DNA of 64,000 nucleotides from the NCBI RefSeq assembly GCF_023546765.1, contig NZ_CP097484.1:3256001-3320000 (forward strand). The letters run 5' to 3'. The notes beneath the pieces are model-generated. The model was not told the origin of the DNA. It saw nothing but the letters and a program-made list of their open reading frames with translations, and did no database searches. The stretch's first letter is position 1. Each line of letters begins with the position of its first letter. Both the position numbers and the translations under genes were made by a program. Shown one piece after another: positions 8,461-17,857 of this stretch. Source of the DNA: Methylobacterium tardum (lineage in GTDB: Bacteria; Pseudomonadota; Alphaproteobacteria; Rhizobiales; Beijerinckiaceae).

Positions 8461-9803
8461 AGGCCCCGTTGCTGAGCGTCCTCGCGAACCGCACCTACCG
8501 GCACCTGTTCGCCGCGCAGGTCATCGCCCTGGTCGGCACCGGCCTGCTGACGGTGGCCCTCGGCCTGCTCGCCTACCGGTTGGCCGGGGCAGAGGCCGGG
8601 GCGGTGCTGGGCACGGCGCTCGCCATCAAGATGGTGGCCTACGTGCTGGTGGCGCCCATCGCGAACGCCTTCACCGGGCAGTTGCCCCGCCGCGCTTTCC
8701 TGGTTGCGACCGACCTCGTCCGGGCCGGCGTCGCCCTGATCCTGCCCTTCGTCGACCAGGTCTGGCAGGTCTACCTACTGGTGTTCGTGCTGCAAGCCTG
8801 CTCGGCGGCCTTCACGCCGACCTTCCAGGCGACCATCCCGGACATCCTCCCGGACGAGCGTGACTACACCCGGGCGCTGTCGCTCTCGCGCCTCGCCTAC
8901 GACCTGGAGAACCTGCTCAGTCCGACACTGGCCGCCTTGCTGCTGACGGTCATCGACTTCCACTGGCTGTTCGGCGGCACGGTCGTCGGATTCCTGTGTT
9001 CGGCCGCCCTGGTCGTCTCGGTGGCGCTCCCGTCCCCGACGCCGCCCGAGCGCCAAGCGGGGGTGTACGAGCGCACCATGCGGGGGCTGCGGATCTACCT
9101 CGCCACGCCGCGGCTGCGCGGGCTTCTCGCCCTGAACCTCGCGGTGGCGGCGGCCGGCTCCATGGTCATCGTCAACACGGTGGTGATCGTGCAGGCCCTC
9201 CTGCAACGGCCCCAGAACGACGTCGCGGTGGCGCTCGGGCTGTTCGGGGGCGGCTCGATGCTGGCGGCTCTGCTGCTGCCGCGGGTGCTCGACCGGCTGC
9301 CCGACCGCACGGTCATGCTCCCGGCGGCGGCGTTCCTCGGCGTCGTGCTGCTCGGCTTTGCCGCTACGACCTGGGGCGGCGTCATCGGCTGGCCTATGCT
9401 GCTGGCCGCCTGGCTGGCGCTCGGGATCGGGTACTCCGCCGCGCAGACCCCGACCGGACGGCTGCTCCGGCGCTCCGCGACGCCCGGCGACCGCCCGGCC
9501 GTGTTCGCCGCCCAGTTCGCGCTCTCGCACGTCGCCTGGCTCTTGACCTATCCACTTGCCGGCTGGCTCGGCGCGAAGGCGGGCATGCCGGTCACGCTGG
9601 CGGTGCTGGGCGCGCTGACCTTGGTCGCCGTCGCCGCGGCGGCGGCGCTCTGGCCGGCCTCGGACCCGGACGTCGCCGAGCACGCGCACCCCGGCCTCGA
9701 ATTTGGCCATCCGCACCTGGACGGCGTCGGGACGCGCCGGCATGCCCACGCCTTCGTCATCGGCGACCTGCACCAACGCTGGCCCGCGGCCCGGCCGGGA
9801 TGA
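8457..9803 (+). CDS. MFS metal exporter with His-rich C-terminal tail (NreB/NrsD-like)
   Basis: The 448-residue membrane protein has a GTG start overlapping the repressor stop (GTGA). About twelve hydrophobic helices are visible from VIALVGTGLLTVALGLL to LTLVAVAAAAALW. The cytoplasmic tail is rich in His (EHAHPGLEFGHPHLDG, RRHAHAFV), as in the nickel exporters NreB and NrsD. Role: proton-coupled export of Ni(II) or Co(II) from the cytoplasm. Cotranscription with a CsoR/RcnR-type repressor and proximity to RcnA support this. Confidence 0.8.
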   Translation: MKAPLLSVLANRTYRHLFAAQVIALVGTGLLTVALGLLAYRLAGAEAGAVLGTALAIKMVAYVLVAPIANAFTGQLPRRAFLVATDLVRAGVALILPFVDQVWQVYLLVFVLQACSAAFTPTFQATIPDILPDERDYTRALSLSRLAYDLENLLSPTLAALLLTVIDFHWLFGGTVVGFLCSAALVVSVALPSPTPPERQAGVYERTMRGLRIYLATPRLRGLLALNLAVAAAGSMVIVNTVVIVQALLQRPQNDVAVALGLFGGGSMLAALLLPRVLDRLPDRTVMLPAAAFLGVVLLGFAATTWGGVIGWPMLLAAWLALGIGYSAAQTPTGRLLRRSATPGDRPAVFAAQFALSHVAWLLTYPLAGWLGAKAGMPVTLAVLGALTLVAVAAAAALWPASDPDVAEHAHPGLEFGHPHLDGVGTRRHAHAFVIGDLHQRWPAARPG

Positions 9804-10102
9804 ACCGACCCGGATGTTCGTCGGGCGCTTCGGTCCCGAGGCCGTGGATGCCACGCGCCGCGGCTCTAACCGAATGGCGAAGGTGCGGGGCTATGCGCCG
9901 CCGGAACCCCGCCATGCGGGTCTTCGCAGTGGCAGCCCGGTCAGTCCGTCGACTTGCCCCACGCGTCAGGAGGCTCGACCGGTTCGCTCCGAGCGGGCAG
10001 CCGCGTCCATCTCGGCCACATCCGCCGATGCACCGGCGCTTCGACGGCTGTGGGCTTTCGCGGCGAGGACCGGCGGGGCGACCAAGCCCGCCGGGACCGC
10101 GC
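9804..10102. other. Non-coding gap between convergent MFS exporter and rcnA genes
   Basis: The 299 bases between the MFS stop and the rcnA stop hold no ORF with convincing protein character, no tRNA and no repeat I could recognise. Confidence 0.5.
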
Positions 10103-11227
10103 TTACGATGGGCTGATCGATGGGTCGATCCCGACCGCGTGCGCCGCGGGGTCGGGATGGATGCCCTGCCAGCCAAGCCAGCCGGTGTAGAGGCCGACGA
10201 GCACGATCAGGGCTGCCGAGGCGTAGGGCGCCCGACGGGCGAAGGCACCGAACCCGGACCACCGCGACGCGACGTGCTTGACGCTGAGGGCGGCCAGCAC
10301 CCCGGCCGAGACCATCGTGACCGCGAGGCCGATGCTGAAGCAGACGACCAGCGCGAAGCCGAGGCTGAACTGCTTGAGCTGGATGCACAGGAGCAGGACC
10401 GTGATGGCGGCCGGGCACGGGATCAGGCCGCCGGTCAGCCCGAACAGCACGATCTGTCCCGTCGTCACCTGACGCCCGGCGAAGCGCCGCCGGATGTCCT
10501 CCGCATGCGCTCGGGCATGGGCGTCGTCCTCGTCGCCCAGGTTCATGTGACCGTGGTCGTGATCCTGCTCCTCGAACGCGACCTCGTGGGTTTCCGCACC
10601 CGCGGGCCCGTCAAGGCGCAGTCGCGCCGTGAAGGCGTGCGGCTCGGGGATCTCCTCCAGGCTCTCCAGGAAGTCGCCCCCATCGGCGAAGGCGAACGTC
10701 TGCCGCCCGCCGTCCGGACGGACCGTCTCGACGGTGACCGCACCCGGCGCGGGCAGCGGACCCGTCCCGGCCCGGAGGCGCCAGCGCGGCGGCACGCCGT
10801 CCTCGTACACCTCCAGCGTCAACCGGCCGTCGCCGGTCACGACGTGCCGGTGCTCGCCATGGTGATGATGGTGACCGTGGTGCTGCTCGCGCCAGGTCCG
10901 CCACGCCATCCAGAGCGCGATGCCGACGATGAGCACCGCCGACGCCAGCTGGAAATACGGCTCGGCCGTGTCGCCACCCCATTCCTGGCCGAGATACTGT
11001 CCGCCCAGCGCGATCACCCAGACGACCGCGGTGTGCGAGAGCGTCGCCGCCAGCCCGAGCAGGACCGCCTGCGTGACCGTGCCCCGGACCGCGATGATGA
11101 AGGCGGCCATCATCGTCTTCGAATGGCCGGGCTCCAGGCCGTGCAGGGCGCCGAGCAGGATGGCGCTCGGCACGAACAGCCAGGCATGCGCGGTCCCCTG
11201 CTGCAGCAGGTCGGCGAACGGGGTCAT
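10103..11227 (-). CDS. rcnA: RcnA/NicO-family nickel/cobalt exporter
   Basis: The 374-residue membrane protein has the NicO signatures GALHGLEPGHSKTMM (about residues 25-40) and GGLIPCPAAITVLL in the second half. A long cytoplasmic loop of about 150 residues contains a His cluster (EQHHGHHHHHGEHRH) typical of RcnA, plus a second acidic/His stretch (EEQDHDHGHMN). It exports Ni(II) and Co(II) across the inner membrane. Its ATG is 13 nt after the rcnR stop, so rcnR-rcnA form an operon on the minus strand. The cytoplasmic loop is longer than in the E. coli protein. Confidence 0.92.
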   Translation of the reverse strand: MTPFADLLQQGTAHAWLFVPSAILLGALHGLEPGHSKTMMAAFIIAVRGTVTQAVLLGLAATLSHTAVVWVIALGGQYLGQEWGGDTAEPYFQLASAVLIVGIALWMAWRTWREQHHGHHHHHGEHRHVVTGDGRLTLEVYEDGVPPRWRLRAGTGPLPAPGAVTVETVRPDGGRQTFAFADGGDFLESLEEIPEPHAFTARLRLDGPAGAETHEVAFEEQDHDHGHMNLGDEDDAHARAHAEDIRRRFAGRQVTTGQIVLFGLTGGLIPCPAAITVLLLCIQLKQFSLGFALVVCFSIGLAVTMVSAGVLAALSVKHVASRWSGFGAFARRAPYASAALIVLVGLYTGWLGWQGIHPDPAAHAVGIDPSISPS

Positions 11228-11240
11228 GGGGCGGCTCTCG

Positions 11241-11519
11241 TCATTTGAGGTAGGTCCGCACCACCTCGATCAGCTCGGCGGCGCCCCGGGCGCGCTCGGC
11301 GTCCGGCTCGGCGTCCGGGTTCACGACGTGGTGGCGGATGTGGTCTTCCATCAGCTCGGCGGTCAGCCCGTTGATGGCCCCGCGCATCGAGGCGACCAGC
11401 ATCAGCACGTCGGCGCAGCCGTGCTCGGCCTCCAGGGCCCGCTCGACCGCCTCCGCCTGTCCCTTGATCCGGCGCACCCGCGCCAGCAGCTTGGTCCTGT
11501 CCTTGATCGTGTGAGCCAT
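11241..11519 (-). CDS. rcnR: RcnR-type Ni/Co-responsive repressor
   Basis: The 92-residue protein MAHTIKDRTKLLARVRRIKGQ closely follows the RcnR pattern: His3 near the N-terminus, one Cys (GCADVL, about 35) and His residues in LMEDHIRHHVV, which form the Ni/Co site in RcnR. It should bind DNA without metal and release it when Ni or Co binds. It is the first gene of the rcnR-rcnA operon; a G6-containing palindrome lies 27 nt upstream. This is the second RcnR-family regulator in 3.5 kb. Confidence 0.9.
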   Translation of the reverse strand: MAHTIKDRTKLLARVRRIKGQAEAVERALEAEHGCADVLMLVASMRGAINGLTAELMEDHIRHHVVNPDAEPDAERARGAAELIEVVRTYLK

Positions 11520-11545
11520 GAATGGCGTCCTCGTCCTCGCAATAC

Positions 11546-11562
11546 ATAGGGGGGTACCCTAT
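11546..11562 (-). promoter_or_regulatory. RcnR-type operator with G6 tract
   Basis: ATAGGGGGGTACCCTAT lies between rcnR (minus, ATG at 11519) and the DUF1289 gene (plus, ATG 11607). A run of six G flanked by A/T half-sites is the known form of RcnR/CsoR-class sites. It is partly palindromic (ATAGGG/CCCTAT). Its position fits autorepression of rcnR-rcnA. Confidence 0.6.
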
Positions 11563-11606
11563 CTGTGTCCAGCGACCGATGCGTCGCGTGGCGGGGAGGC
11601 CCTAGC

Positions 11607-11822
11607 ATGAGGAAGGACGACCCCTGCATCGGGGTTTGCCAGTGGGATGGGCGGACCGGCTGGTGCCTCGGTTGCGGCCGCACGGTCCCGGAAATACGCG
11701 CGTGGCGGAAGATGACGCCGTACAGGAAGGCCGCCCTCGCTCGCGAACTGCCGCGGCGCGTTCGGCAGGTCGCCGTCGCGCAGGTCGAAGCCGAGCCCGG
11801 CAGGACCCCGAGCCGCTCCTAG
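11607..11822 (+). CDS. DUF1289 domain protein
   Basis: The 71-residue protein MRKDDPCIGVCQWDGRTGWC shows the four-cysteine pattern of DUF1289 (DPCIGVC, then WCLGCGRT) followed by EIRAWRKMTPYRK, as in the family's conserved W and helix. Probably a small zinc- or iron-binding protein of unknown role, common in Proteobacteria. It is divergent from rcnR. The C-terminal tail is variable. Confidence 0.8.
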   Translation: MRKDDPCIGVCQWDGRTGWCLGCGRTVPEIRAWRKMTPYRKAALARELPRRVRQVAVAQVEAEPGRTPSRS

Positions 11823-12606
11823 ATCGCAGGATCTGCCGGGCGGAACGGCGGCCCCGGTCAGATCGTCCCCGACATGGGTTTCGTCCAGCCGGACGCCCCG
11901 TCAAGCCACCCCAGTGTAGCCGAGCCGGAATCGAAAGGCGTCGTGACCGGTGACCGTCACCGCCGCGATTGCGTCCGGCACGTCGGGCGGCATGCGTCGG
12001 ACGATGCGCTCCATCCCGCAGCAGCAAGCCCGGCGGACGAGGACGGCGAGCCCCGATCCGTTTCCGGCGGTCGCGGTCGCCGTCTTTTTGCGCCGGGACA
12101 CGCCGGGCCAGACCACGAGGCTGACCAGCCCCGCCGCTGCCGATGCCCGAGGCGCGAACCGAGCCCGCCGGCGTCGATGGGCAGGTGAAAGCCTGACCGC
12201 GAGGGTGGACGTCGGCACCGTCTCGGCCTCGCAGGCCGGCGGTGATCTCATAAGCGCGTTGGAGGCCGAACCCGAGCGGCGGCAGGACGGAGATCCGATC
12301 CAGCCAATGCCGGGCGATCCGGCAGGTCGCCGCCTGCAGCGCCGCCAGCGCCGCCAGCACCGCGACGCCGGTCGCACCGAGGACGGATCCGAGCGCGAGG
12401 CCGCGCCAGCCGAACCGGTGGGCCGCCGCCGCGATCACGGTCGCGGCGATGATCCGATCTGTTCACGTCCCCTGGAAGGCGACGGGGTCCCCGAACCAAG
12501 ACGACGTCACATCCTTCCTCGGTCGACGCCCCGCGCAGATCCTCATCGCCCCGCTCATGGCTTTGCGCCGACGGCGCTCGCGCGGCACGGCGGTCCCGGC
12601 GTGCTC
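11823..12606. other. 784-nt interval with a possible broken small membrane-protein gene (11901-12438, minus)
   Basis: No intact gene was recognised. On the minus strand one frame from 12438 encodes a hydrophobic start (WRGLALGSVLGATGVAVLAA) down to about 12200. A different frame then looks coding down to 11901 (AAGLVSLVVWPGVSRRKK, later LVRRACCCGMERIVRR). Together they could be one membrane protein disrupted by an indel. No family assignment is possible. Confidence 0.3.
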
Positions 12607-14466
12607 CTAGGGTCGCGGCGTGTGGGTCCTTGCGATGCGGCGCCGAAGGTCCGTCGGGACATCCATCCGGCGCCATACCGTCGTGGTCTTTCGGCCCGTG
12701 ATCGCGAAGGCTGGCCTGACGCCGGCCCGATCCAAGGCTTCCCGCACCCACCGCGCGCCGGATCCCATCTCCCTGGCGAGCGCACCCGTGGTGGCGTACT
12801 CGGCCTCGTAAGCCGCGAGCGCATCGTCCCGCACCAGGATCTCCCCGCACGGCATTGCTGTCCCCGCCATGAGGCCTGCCCGGACGATCAGGCCGACGCT
12901 GTCCGTCGGGACCGTGAGCCGCCGGCCGACCTCTTCGAGGGTGAGACCCCCACCTTCGCGCGAACGCCGCGCGACCCTGATGTCCTCCGGGTCGACCAGG
13001 AAGCCCGCGAGGCCGGGTACGTCCCGCAGGACCGCCCTGACCCGAAGCTGGCCGGCCAGGATCATGTCGCAGGTGCCGCGCACGCCGTCGACCTTGCCGT
13101 GCTGGCTGGCTCGCGCGAGCGGAAGGAGGCCGGCGGGCATGGCCCCGACGGTCGGCGCCGAACCACGGATCCGGGATAGCACGGCGGCCACGGCATCCCG
13201 GTCGAAGACGTCGGCCTTGATGCCGGCGCGCGCGTGGATCTCGGCGGGCGGAACGATCCGCGCCGCGACCAACATCCGCGTCTGGCGCTTCGCCAGCCCG
13301 AGCGCCGCCGGCAGATCCTCCGCGCGGAGCGCGCGGTCGAGGATCGCCCGGATCTGGGCGGCGGTCTCGCGGGCGATGCCGATGGGCGTACCCCTCCTCG
13401 TCCGTTGCGGCCAGGCGCCCAGGGCCTTGACGTAGCCGGCGATGAACTCCGGCCTTCGGCCGCATTCCGCGGCGATGTCGGCGAGGCTGACCAACGGGAC
13501 GTCGGCATGCCGGATCACCACCGAGGTCTTGTGAACCGGGCCCCGACCGGCGTGATGCGCGTATAGGGCCGCCCGAACCGCATCCCCGCTCGCTCCCGCC
13601 GGCAGCCGCTTCGCCCAGAGATACAGGTAGCCATAGACCTGTTCGGCCCCCCAGGCGCCGAGGCCGACATGGTCGGCTCTGGCCATCCCGTCGAGCAGGG
13701 CGTCGAAGGCGTGCGGCCAGTCCCGGGCGGCGGCGAGACCGGCCGAGAACACCTCCGGATGGCGCTCCGCCGGAAACTTCGAGAGGGCCCCGTCGGCGCC
13801 CCCGAGCAGGGCGACGCCGAACCGCTCCATGGCGTCGCAGGCCTCGGCGAGCGTCAGGCCGTCGAGGAGGGGCACGCTGGTCCGGGCCATGCCGCCGAGG
13901 CGGCCGACCACGTAGGCGTCCGCCAGCGTCGTCGCGGGCGGGACCCTGGCGCCGTCGCAGGCGAGAAGGGAATGGCCGTTCCTGCAACGGGTCAGTGAGC
14001 CGGCTTCCCAGGTGACGCCCGTCCGGCAAATCGGGCAGGACCCCTCCAGGCGGACATGATGGAGGGGACAGGTGCCGACGGCGGCCACGTCCCACCAGAA
14101 GCGCCGGTGGATGTTCCAGTGCGCGTGTCGTCCCGACGGCGTCCTGCGAAGGTCGTCCTGCCAACAGCAGGGGCACCACCGCCGCACGTTCGTCGTCCAA
14201 TCGTCCCGGTGGACCACCTCGTCCGCGATCACGACCTTTTTCTTGGTGATCTCGGTGGGCGTCCAACCCCGGAACGCGTCCTCGCCACGGCCGAGCCGAT
14301 CCGCGAGGGGGCCGGCGGCGCGGCCCTGCAGGATGTCGCTCATGGAATGGCCCGCGGTCCTGAGGCGTTCGCGGCTCCACGGCTCGCCGTTGACGTCGAA
14401 GGCGCGCAGCAGGTGCGCCGCGGCGGATTCCCCGTCGATGACGGGCGGGATGATGGTCAGCCGCAT
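12607..14466 (-). CDS. tniQ: TniQ/TnsD-family target selection protein of a Tn7-like transposon
   Basis: The 619-residue protein has the TniQ N-terminus (MRLTIIPPVIDGESAAAHLL) and zinc-finger pairs at roughly residues 95-170 (RWCPCCW, GTCPLHH, GSCPICR, RCRNGH). The long C-terminal half contains several HTH-like segments (VSLADIAAECGRRPEFI, LTLEEVGRRLTVPTDSV). In Tn7-like elements TniQ/TnsD binds the attachment site and recruits TnsC. Its ATG follows the tnsC stop by 10 nt and it is the last gene of the operon. The size is nearer TnsD than the short Tn5053 or CRISPR-linked TniQ, suggesting direct DNA-site targeting. Confidence 0.88.
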   Translation of the reverse strand: MRLTIIPPVIDGESAAAHLLRAFDVNGEPWSRERLRTAGHSMSDILQGRAAGPLADRLGRGEDAFRGWTPTEITKKKVVIADEVVHRDDWTTNVRRWCPCCWQDDLRRTPSGRHAHWNIHRRFWWDVAAVGTCPLHHVRLEGSCPICRTGVTWEAGSLTRCRNGHSLLACDGARVPPATTLADAYVVGRLGGMARTSVPLLDGLTLAEACDAMERFGVALLGGADGALSKFPAERHPEVFSAGLAAARDWPHAFDALLDGMARADHVGLGAWGAEQVYGYLYLWAKRLPAGASGDAVRAALYAHHAGRGPVHKTSVVIRHADVPLVSLADIAAECGRRPEFIAGYVKALGAWPQRTRRGTPIGIARETAAQIRAILDRALRAEDLPAALGLAKRQTRMLVAARIVPPAEIHARAGIKADVFDRDAVAAVLSRIRGSAPTVGAMPAGLLPLARASQHGKVDGVRGTCDMILAGQLRVRAVLRDVPGLAGFLVDPEDIRVARRSREGGGLTLEEVGRRLTVPTDSVGLIVRAGLMAGTAMPCGEILVRDDALAAYEAEYATTGALAREMGSGARWVREALDRAGVRPAFAITGRKTTTVWRRMDVPTDLRRRIARTHTPRP

Positions 14467-14476
14467 CGGTTTCCCC

Positions 14477-15604
14477 CTACGCGTCGTCGGCTTGCGTCTC
14501 GACCCCGGCCTCGGCGGTCCCCGTCAGGCGCGTGAGCCTCTCGAACTCGATCTCCTTCATCTTCGGCAGGGTCGAGATGTCGACCACCAGGAACGGGTTC
14601 CTGCGCGGACCGAGCTCGAAGATCTCCTCGAAGACGAAGCCGAGGTGGTCGACCTGCCCGATGCTCGGCTTGCCCGACTGGATGGCGCGGAAGGCCGCCT
14701 TCTTGACGAGGTGCATCATGCGACCGGTGTAGCCGTTCGAAGCCTTGAGCATGCGCTGAACCATGTCGTGCTCCGACAGGCCGCACGCGGCCGGGAAGCC
14801 GAGCCTTGCCTCGACCAGCGACAGGAATTTCGTGGCCTTCTTCACGCAGGCTTCCGAGTGACCCAGCGGCTTGATCGGCTTGAAGACGCAGCGCCGGAGG
14901 AGCTGGAAATCCTCCTTCAGCACCTTCTTGAGCCAGGGCATGCCCGAGAGCACGAGGGAGACGGGGCGCAACTCCGCACCGGGCGGCCGAAGCGGATCGT
15001 CCGGATCCGGGATGACGAGGTTCTTCAGCGTCTCGACCAGGGTGCGCCGCTCGTCACCGGTGCGTCCGCGGAAGGCATGGTGGAATTCGTCGATCATGAT
15101 GATGGAGACGAGTTGGGCGTGCATCTGGTGGCGCACCCGGGTCCAGATATCGTGCTCCTTCAGGTTGGCGCTGAGCTCCTTCTCCGTCATGGCGAGGTAC
15201 AGCGCGAGACCCAGCGTCTTCAGCGTGCAGGGGCTCGGCGCCTTGATGTAGACCAGCGGCCGCACGGGGCCGAACTCGTCGCGGAACGGCACGAGCGCCG
15301 GGCGGAGCTGCAACCGGGCGAGCAGATGCGACTTCCCGGCCCCGGAAGCGGCCGGGATGACGAGGCACTGACCCTCGACATCGTCGCCGAGGTCCTTGAG
15401 CATCTCGTCGAAGCGCGCGACGGTCTTGATCACCACGTCGGTGTTGACGTGGATGGTGTCGACGCGTCGCTTCCAGGCCCGCCGTTCGAGGTCCTGCGGG
15501 CTCAAGCGGATCGCGAACCGCTCACGGCGGACCGGGGCGGCCTGGGGGCCGGGAAGGATGGTGACGTCGGGGCGGAAGGTCTCCCCGTCCTGGCTTTGCG
15601 GCAT
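14477..15604 (-). CDS. tnsC: TnsC/TniB-type AAA+ transposition regulator
   Basis: The 375-residue protein carries a Walker A motif (PAASGAGKSHLL, about residue 86) and Walker B (SIIMIDEFHHAF, about 170), with sensor-like LVLSGMPWLKK, the order seen in TniB/TnsC ATPases. Role: an ATP-dependent filament that links the target selector TniQ to the transposase. It starts 10 nt after the tnsB stop and ends 10 nt before tniQ. No truncation is seen. Identity is supported by the complete operon. Confidence 0.9.
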   Translation of the reverse strand: MPQSQDGETFRPDVTILPGPQAAPVRRERFAIRLSPQDLERRAWKRRVDTIHVNTDVVIKTVARFDEMLKDLGDDVEGQCLVIPAASGAGKSHLLARLQLRPALVPFRDEFGPVRPLVYIKAPSPCTLKTLGLALYLAMTEKELSANLKEHDIWTRVRHQMHAQLVSIIMIDEFHHAFRGRTGDERRTLVETLKNLVIPDPDDPLRPPGAELRPVSLVLSGMPWLKKVLKEDFQLLRRCVFKPIKPLGHSEACVKKATKFLSLVEARLGFPAACGLSEHDMVQRMLKASNGYTGRMMHLVKKAAFRAIQSGKPSIGQVDHLGFVFEEIFELGPRRNPFLVVDISTLPKMKEIEFERLTRLTGTAEAGVETQADDA

Positions 15605-15614
15605 GCGATGGCCC

Positions 15615-17855
15615 TCACTCGGCAGTCCAGTTATCGGGATCGTCGGGGTCGAACTCGGCGCCGACGTCCGCCGTCACGCTCCGCGGATCGGCCTCGGCGG
15701 CGACGGGCCTCGGACCGGCCGGCCGGGCCGCCGGCGCGGCGTCCTGCGGGGCGTCCTGCGGGGCGCTGGCCGGGCGCGGCGCGGTCTTGCGGCCACCCTG
15801 CCCGACCCGGGGCGCGGGTGCCGCGTCGGCCGCGGCCGGCGGCGCGGCCTTCCGCGGGCGCCGGGTCCGCAGCCGCTCTTCCTCGTGGGCGCCCTCGTCC
15901 GCGACGTCCCAGGCGACCTCGAACATCGGGTCGTCGGCGTGGTCGCGGAACCAGTCGACGTCGGCGCTCGCCAGGCGCTTCGGCTTGACGCCGGCCTTGC
16001 GGCATTCGGCGCGCAACAGCTCCATCGCGCGGACGAGCGTCGCGCGAGCGACGCGCTGGCCTTCCTGCGTCATCCGACGCGCCGTGCGGACCACGTCTCG
16101 CCACTCCGCCAGGGAGGTCCCGTCGGCCAACCCGTCCTCGCAAGGGACCTTGATCCAACCGGCCTCCTCGTCCACCAGGACGAGGAGGTGGCCGAGATCG
16201 GACGCGTCGGCCTTGACGAGGAATTCGTCGCCGAAGTGGAAGCCCTTCCTGCGACGGACGCCCTTCAGTTCGTCGGACTGGTAGGTGAGGCCGAGGAAGG
16301 TGATCCCGTTCCGCTGAATGGTCCGCGGGACCACCAGGGCGATGAGCGGGTCGAGGTCGTCGGCCGACGGCGGCAGGCGCGTGCCGTAGCCCGCCAGGTC
16401 CTGCCAGCGCAGCAGGGGCGTTCGTCCGAGCAGCCCGCCATGCTTGCGGTTGTGGTAGATGTCGGCGACCCAGATCGTGAAGAACTCGGCGAGTTGGGCC
16501 AGGGTCAGGGCGGCCTGCCCGACGCTGTCGTAGTCGCCGCGCTCGCGCACGTCGCGGAAGGTCCGGCCGGGAAGGTAGGCGCAGAAGTCGCGCGCGATGG
16601 TGCCGAGGGCGCGCTCGACCTTGCCCTTCAGGTGGGGCTTGCGCCGGGGCATGTAGCGGAGCTCGAACCGCAGCTGTCCGGCGGCCGCCTTCATCGACCG
16701 GGAGTGGAATTCCTTCCCGTTATCGAGCTTGACGACCTCCGGCACGCCGAACACGGGCCACGCCGTGTCGACCCGGATGCCGGTCAGGTCCTTCGGCAGC
16801 ACCGCCATGCGCAGGCAGTGCATCACCGAAGTCCAGGAGGGACGCTCGTCACTGAGGTGGAATCCCACGATCATGCGGGTCGCGGCGCAGATCGCGACCG
16901 TGAGCCAGACCCGCCTCGTGCGCTTGTCCTTGCGGCGCCGGTCCCGCGCCGGCGTGCCGTCGCCCTCCAGGACCAGCACGTCGAGCGGCGTGTGGTCGAC
17001 CTCGGCGATTTCGAGCGGCCGCGTCGCCTGGGGGGCCTTCTTGACGTGCCGGAAGGCCTGCTCCGCCGCCGCGGGGCCCTCGCGATGGTAGATCACGTCG
17101 AACTGGCTGACGTTCGCCTTCACCCAACGCCGGATCGTCATGCCATCGGGCACGTCGAAGGGCACGGTGCGCGTCTTGTTCTCGCGCTCGATCCTGCCCT
17201 GGATGAAGACGATGACATGGCTCAGCGGCGGTCCGTTCCGGGTGAGCCAGTCCTCGCGCACGCGCTCCGCGATGATCATCTCGACCTCGGGATCGAGGCG
17301 GAAACCCGCCCGTCCCTTCAGGTCGTCCAGCGGGATCAGCGCCACGATGGACTTGCCGCCCTTGCGCCAACGCCCGTACCAACCCTTCAGCGAGGAGCCG
17401 CTCACCCGTTCGAGCGGCACGTCGTCGGGATGGGAGCCCTCGTTCTCGATGGCCCGCTGCCGGCGCTCGGCCGCGACGAGCCTCGCGATATCGGCGTAGC
17501 CCTTCGGGACCTTCCTATGGGTCCGCTCGGCGAAGCACCGGTCGCAGGCCTGCACGTAGTCGAGGCGCATCAGCGCCGCGTCCTGCTGGCGAACGTCGAA
17601 GGTGTCGATGTTGCGAAGGAGGTTGTCCCTGACGCCTTGGGGGAGCCCGGCGGCGGTGTCCTCCACCAGTTGGAGCCGCCTGGGCTCGCCGAAGTAGAGG
17701 TCGGCCAACTCGGCATGGGTCTTCGTGACCGTGACCGGCCTCGCCCCGAGCGTGCGCAGCGTGACGCCGGCCTCGTCGCGCGAGAGCACCTTGTGGTAGA
17801 CGCCCTCGGCGATGACGAGCGCGTCCGCTTGGAGACGGATCTGGCACGCGCCCAT
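15615..17855 (-). CDS. tnsB: TnsB-type DDE transposase
   Basis: The 746-residue protein has a small N-terminal domain (MGACQIRLQADALVIAEG, residues 1-65), HTH-like regions, a retroviral-integrase-fold core, a Mu-type beta-barrel and a Pro/Ala-rich acidic tail that may contact TnsC. The catalytic triad is complete: Asp in AEVDHTPLD (about 285), Asp in VKLDNGKEF (about 376) and Glu in HLKGKVERALG (about 413). It cuts and joins the 3' ends of the transposon. The ATG follows the stop of the small ORF by 2 nt. Confidence 0.93.
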   Translation of the reverse strand: MGACQIRLQADALVIAEGVYHKVLSRDEAGVTLRTLGARPVTVTKTHAELADLYFGEPRRLQLVEDTAAGLPQGVRDNLLRNIDTFDVRQQDAALMRLDYVQACDRCFAERTHRKVPKGYADIARLVAAERRQRAIENEGSHPDDVPLERVSGSSLKGWYGRWRKGGKSIVALIPLDDLKGRAGFRLDPEVEMIIAERVREDWLTRNGPPLSHVIVFIQGRIERENKTRTVPFDVPDGMTIRRWVKANVSQFDVIYHREGPAAAEQAFRHVKKAPQATRPLEIAEVDHTPLDVLVLEGDGTPARDRRRKDKRTRRVWLTVAICAATRMIVGFHLSDERPSWTSVMHCLRMAVLPKDLTGIRVDTAWPVFGVPEVVKLDNGKEFHSRSMKAAAGQLRFELRYMPRRKPHLKGKVERALGTIARDFCAYLPGRTFRDVRERGDYDSVGQAALTLAQLAEFFTIWVADIYHNRKHGGLLGRTPLLRWQDLAGYGTRLPPSADDLDPLIALVVPRTIQRNGITFLGLTYQSDELKGVRRRKGFHFGDEFLVKADASDLGHLLVLVDEEAGWIKVPCEDGLADGTSLAEWRDVVRTARRMTQEGQRVARATLVRAMELLRAECRKAGVKPKRLASADVDWFRDHADDPMFEVAWDVADEGAHEEERLRTRRPRKAAPPAAADAAPAPRVGQGGRKTAPRPASAPQDAPQDAAPAARPAGPRPVAAEADPRSVTADVGAEFDPDDPDNWTAE

Positions 17856-17857
17856 GG

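Noticed and set aside
10103..11248. Long plus-strand ORF (8996-11248) across the MFS and rcnA genes
   Set aside because: Its translation is Arg/Pro/Gly-rich and it lies opposite or out of frame with two clearly recognisable genes; a GC-rich shadow.
12248..14380. 710-residue ORF overlapping tniQ
   Set aside because: A shadow frame of tniQ; its Arg/Gly/Pro-rich translation has no domain features.
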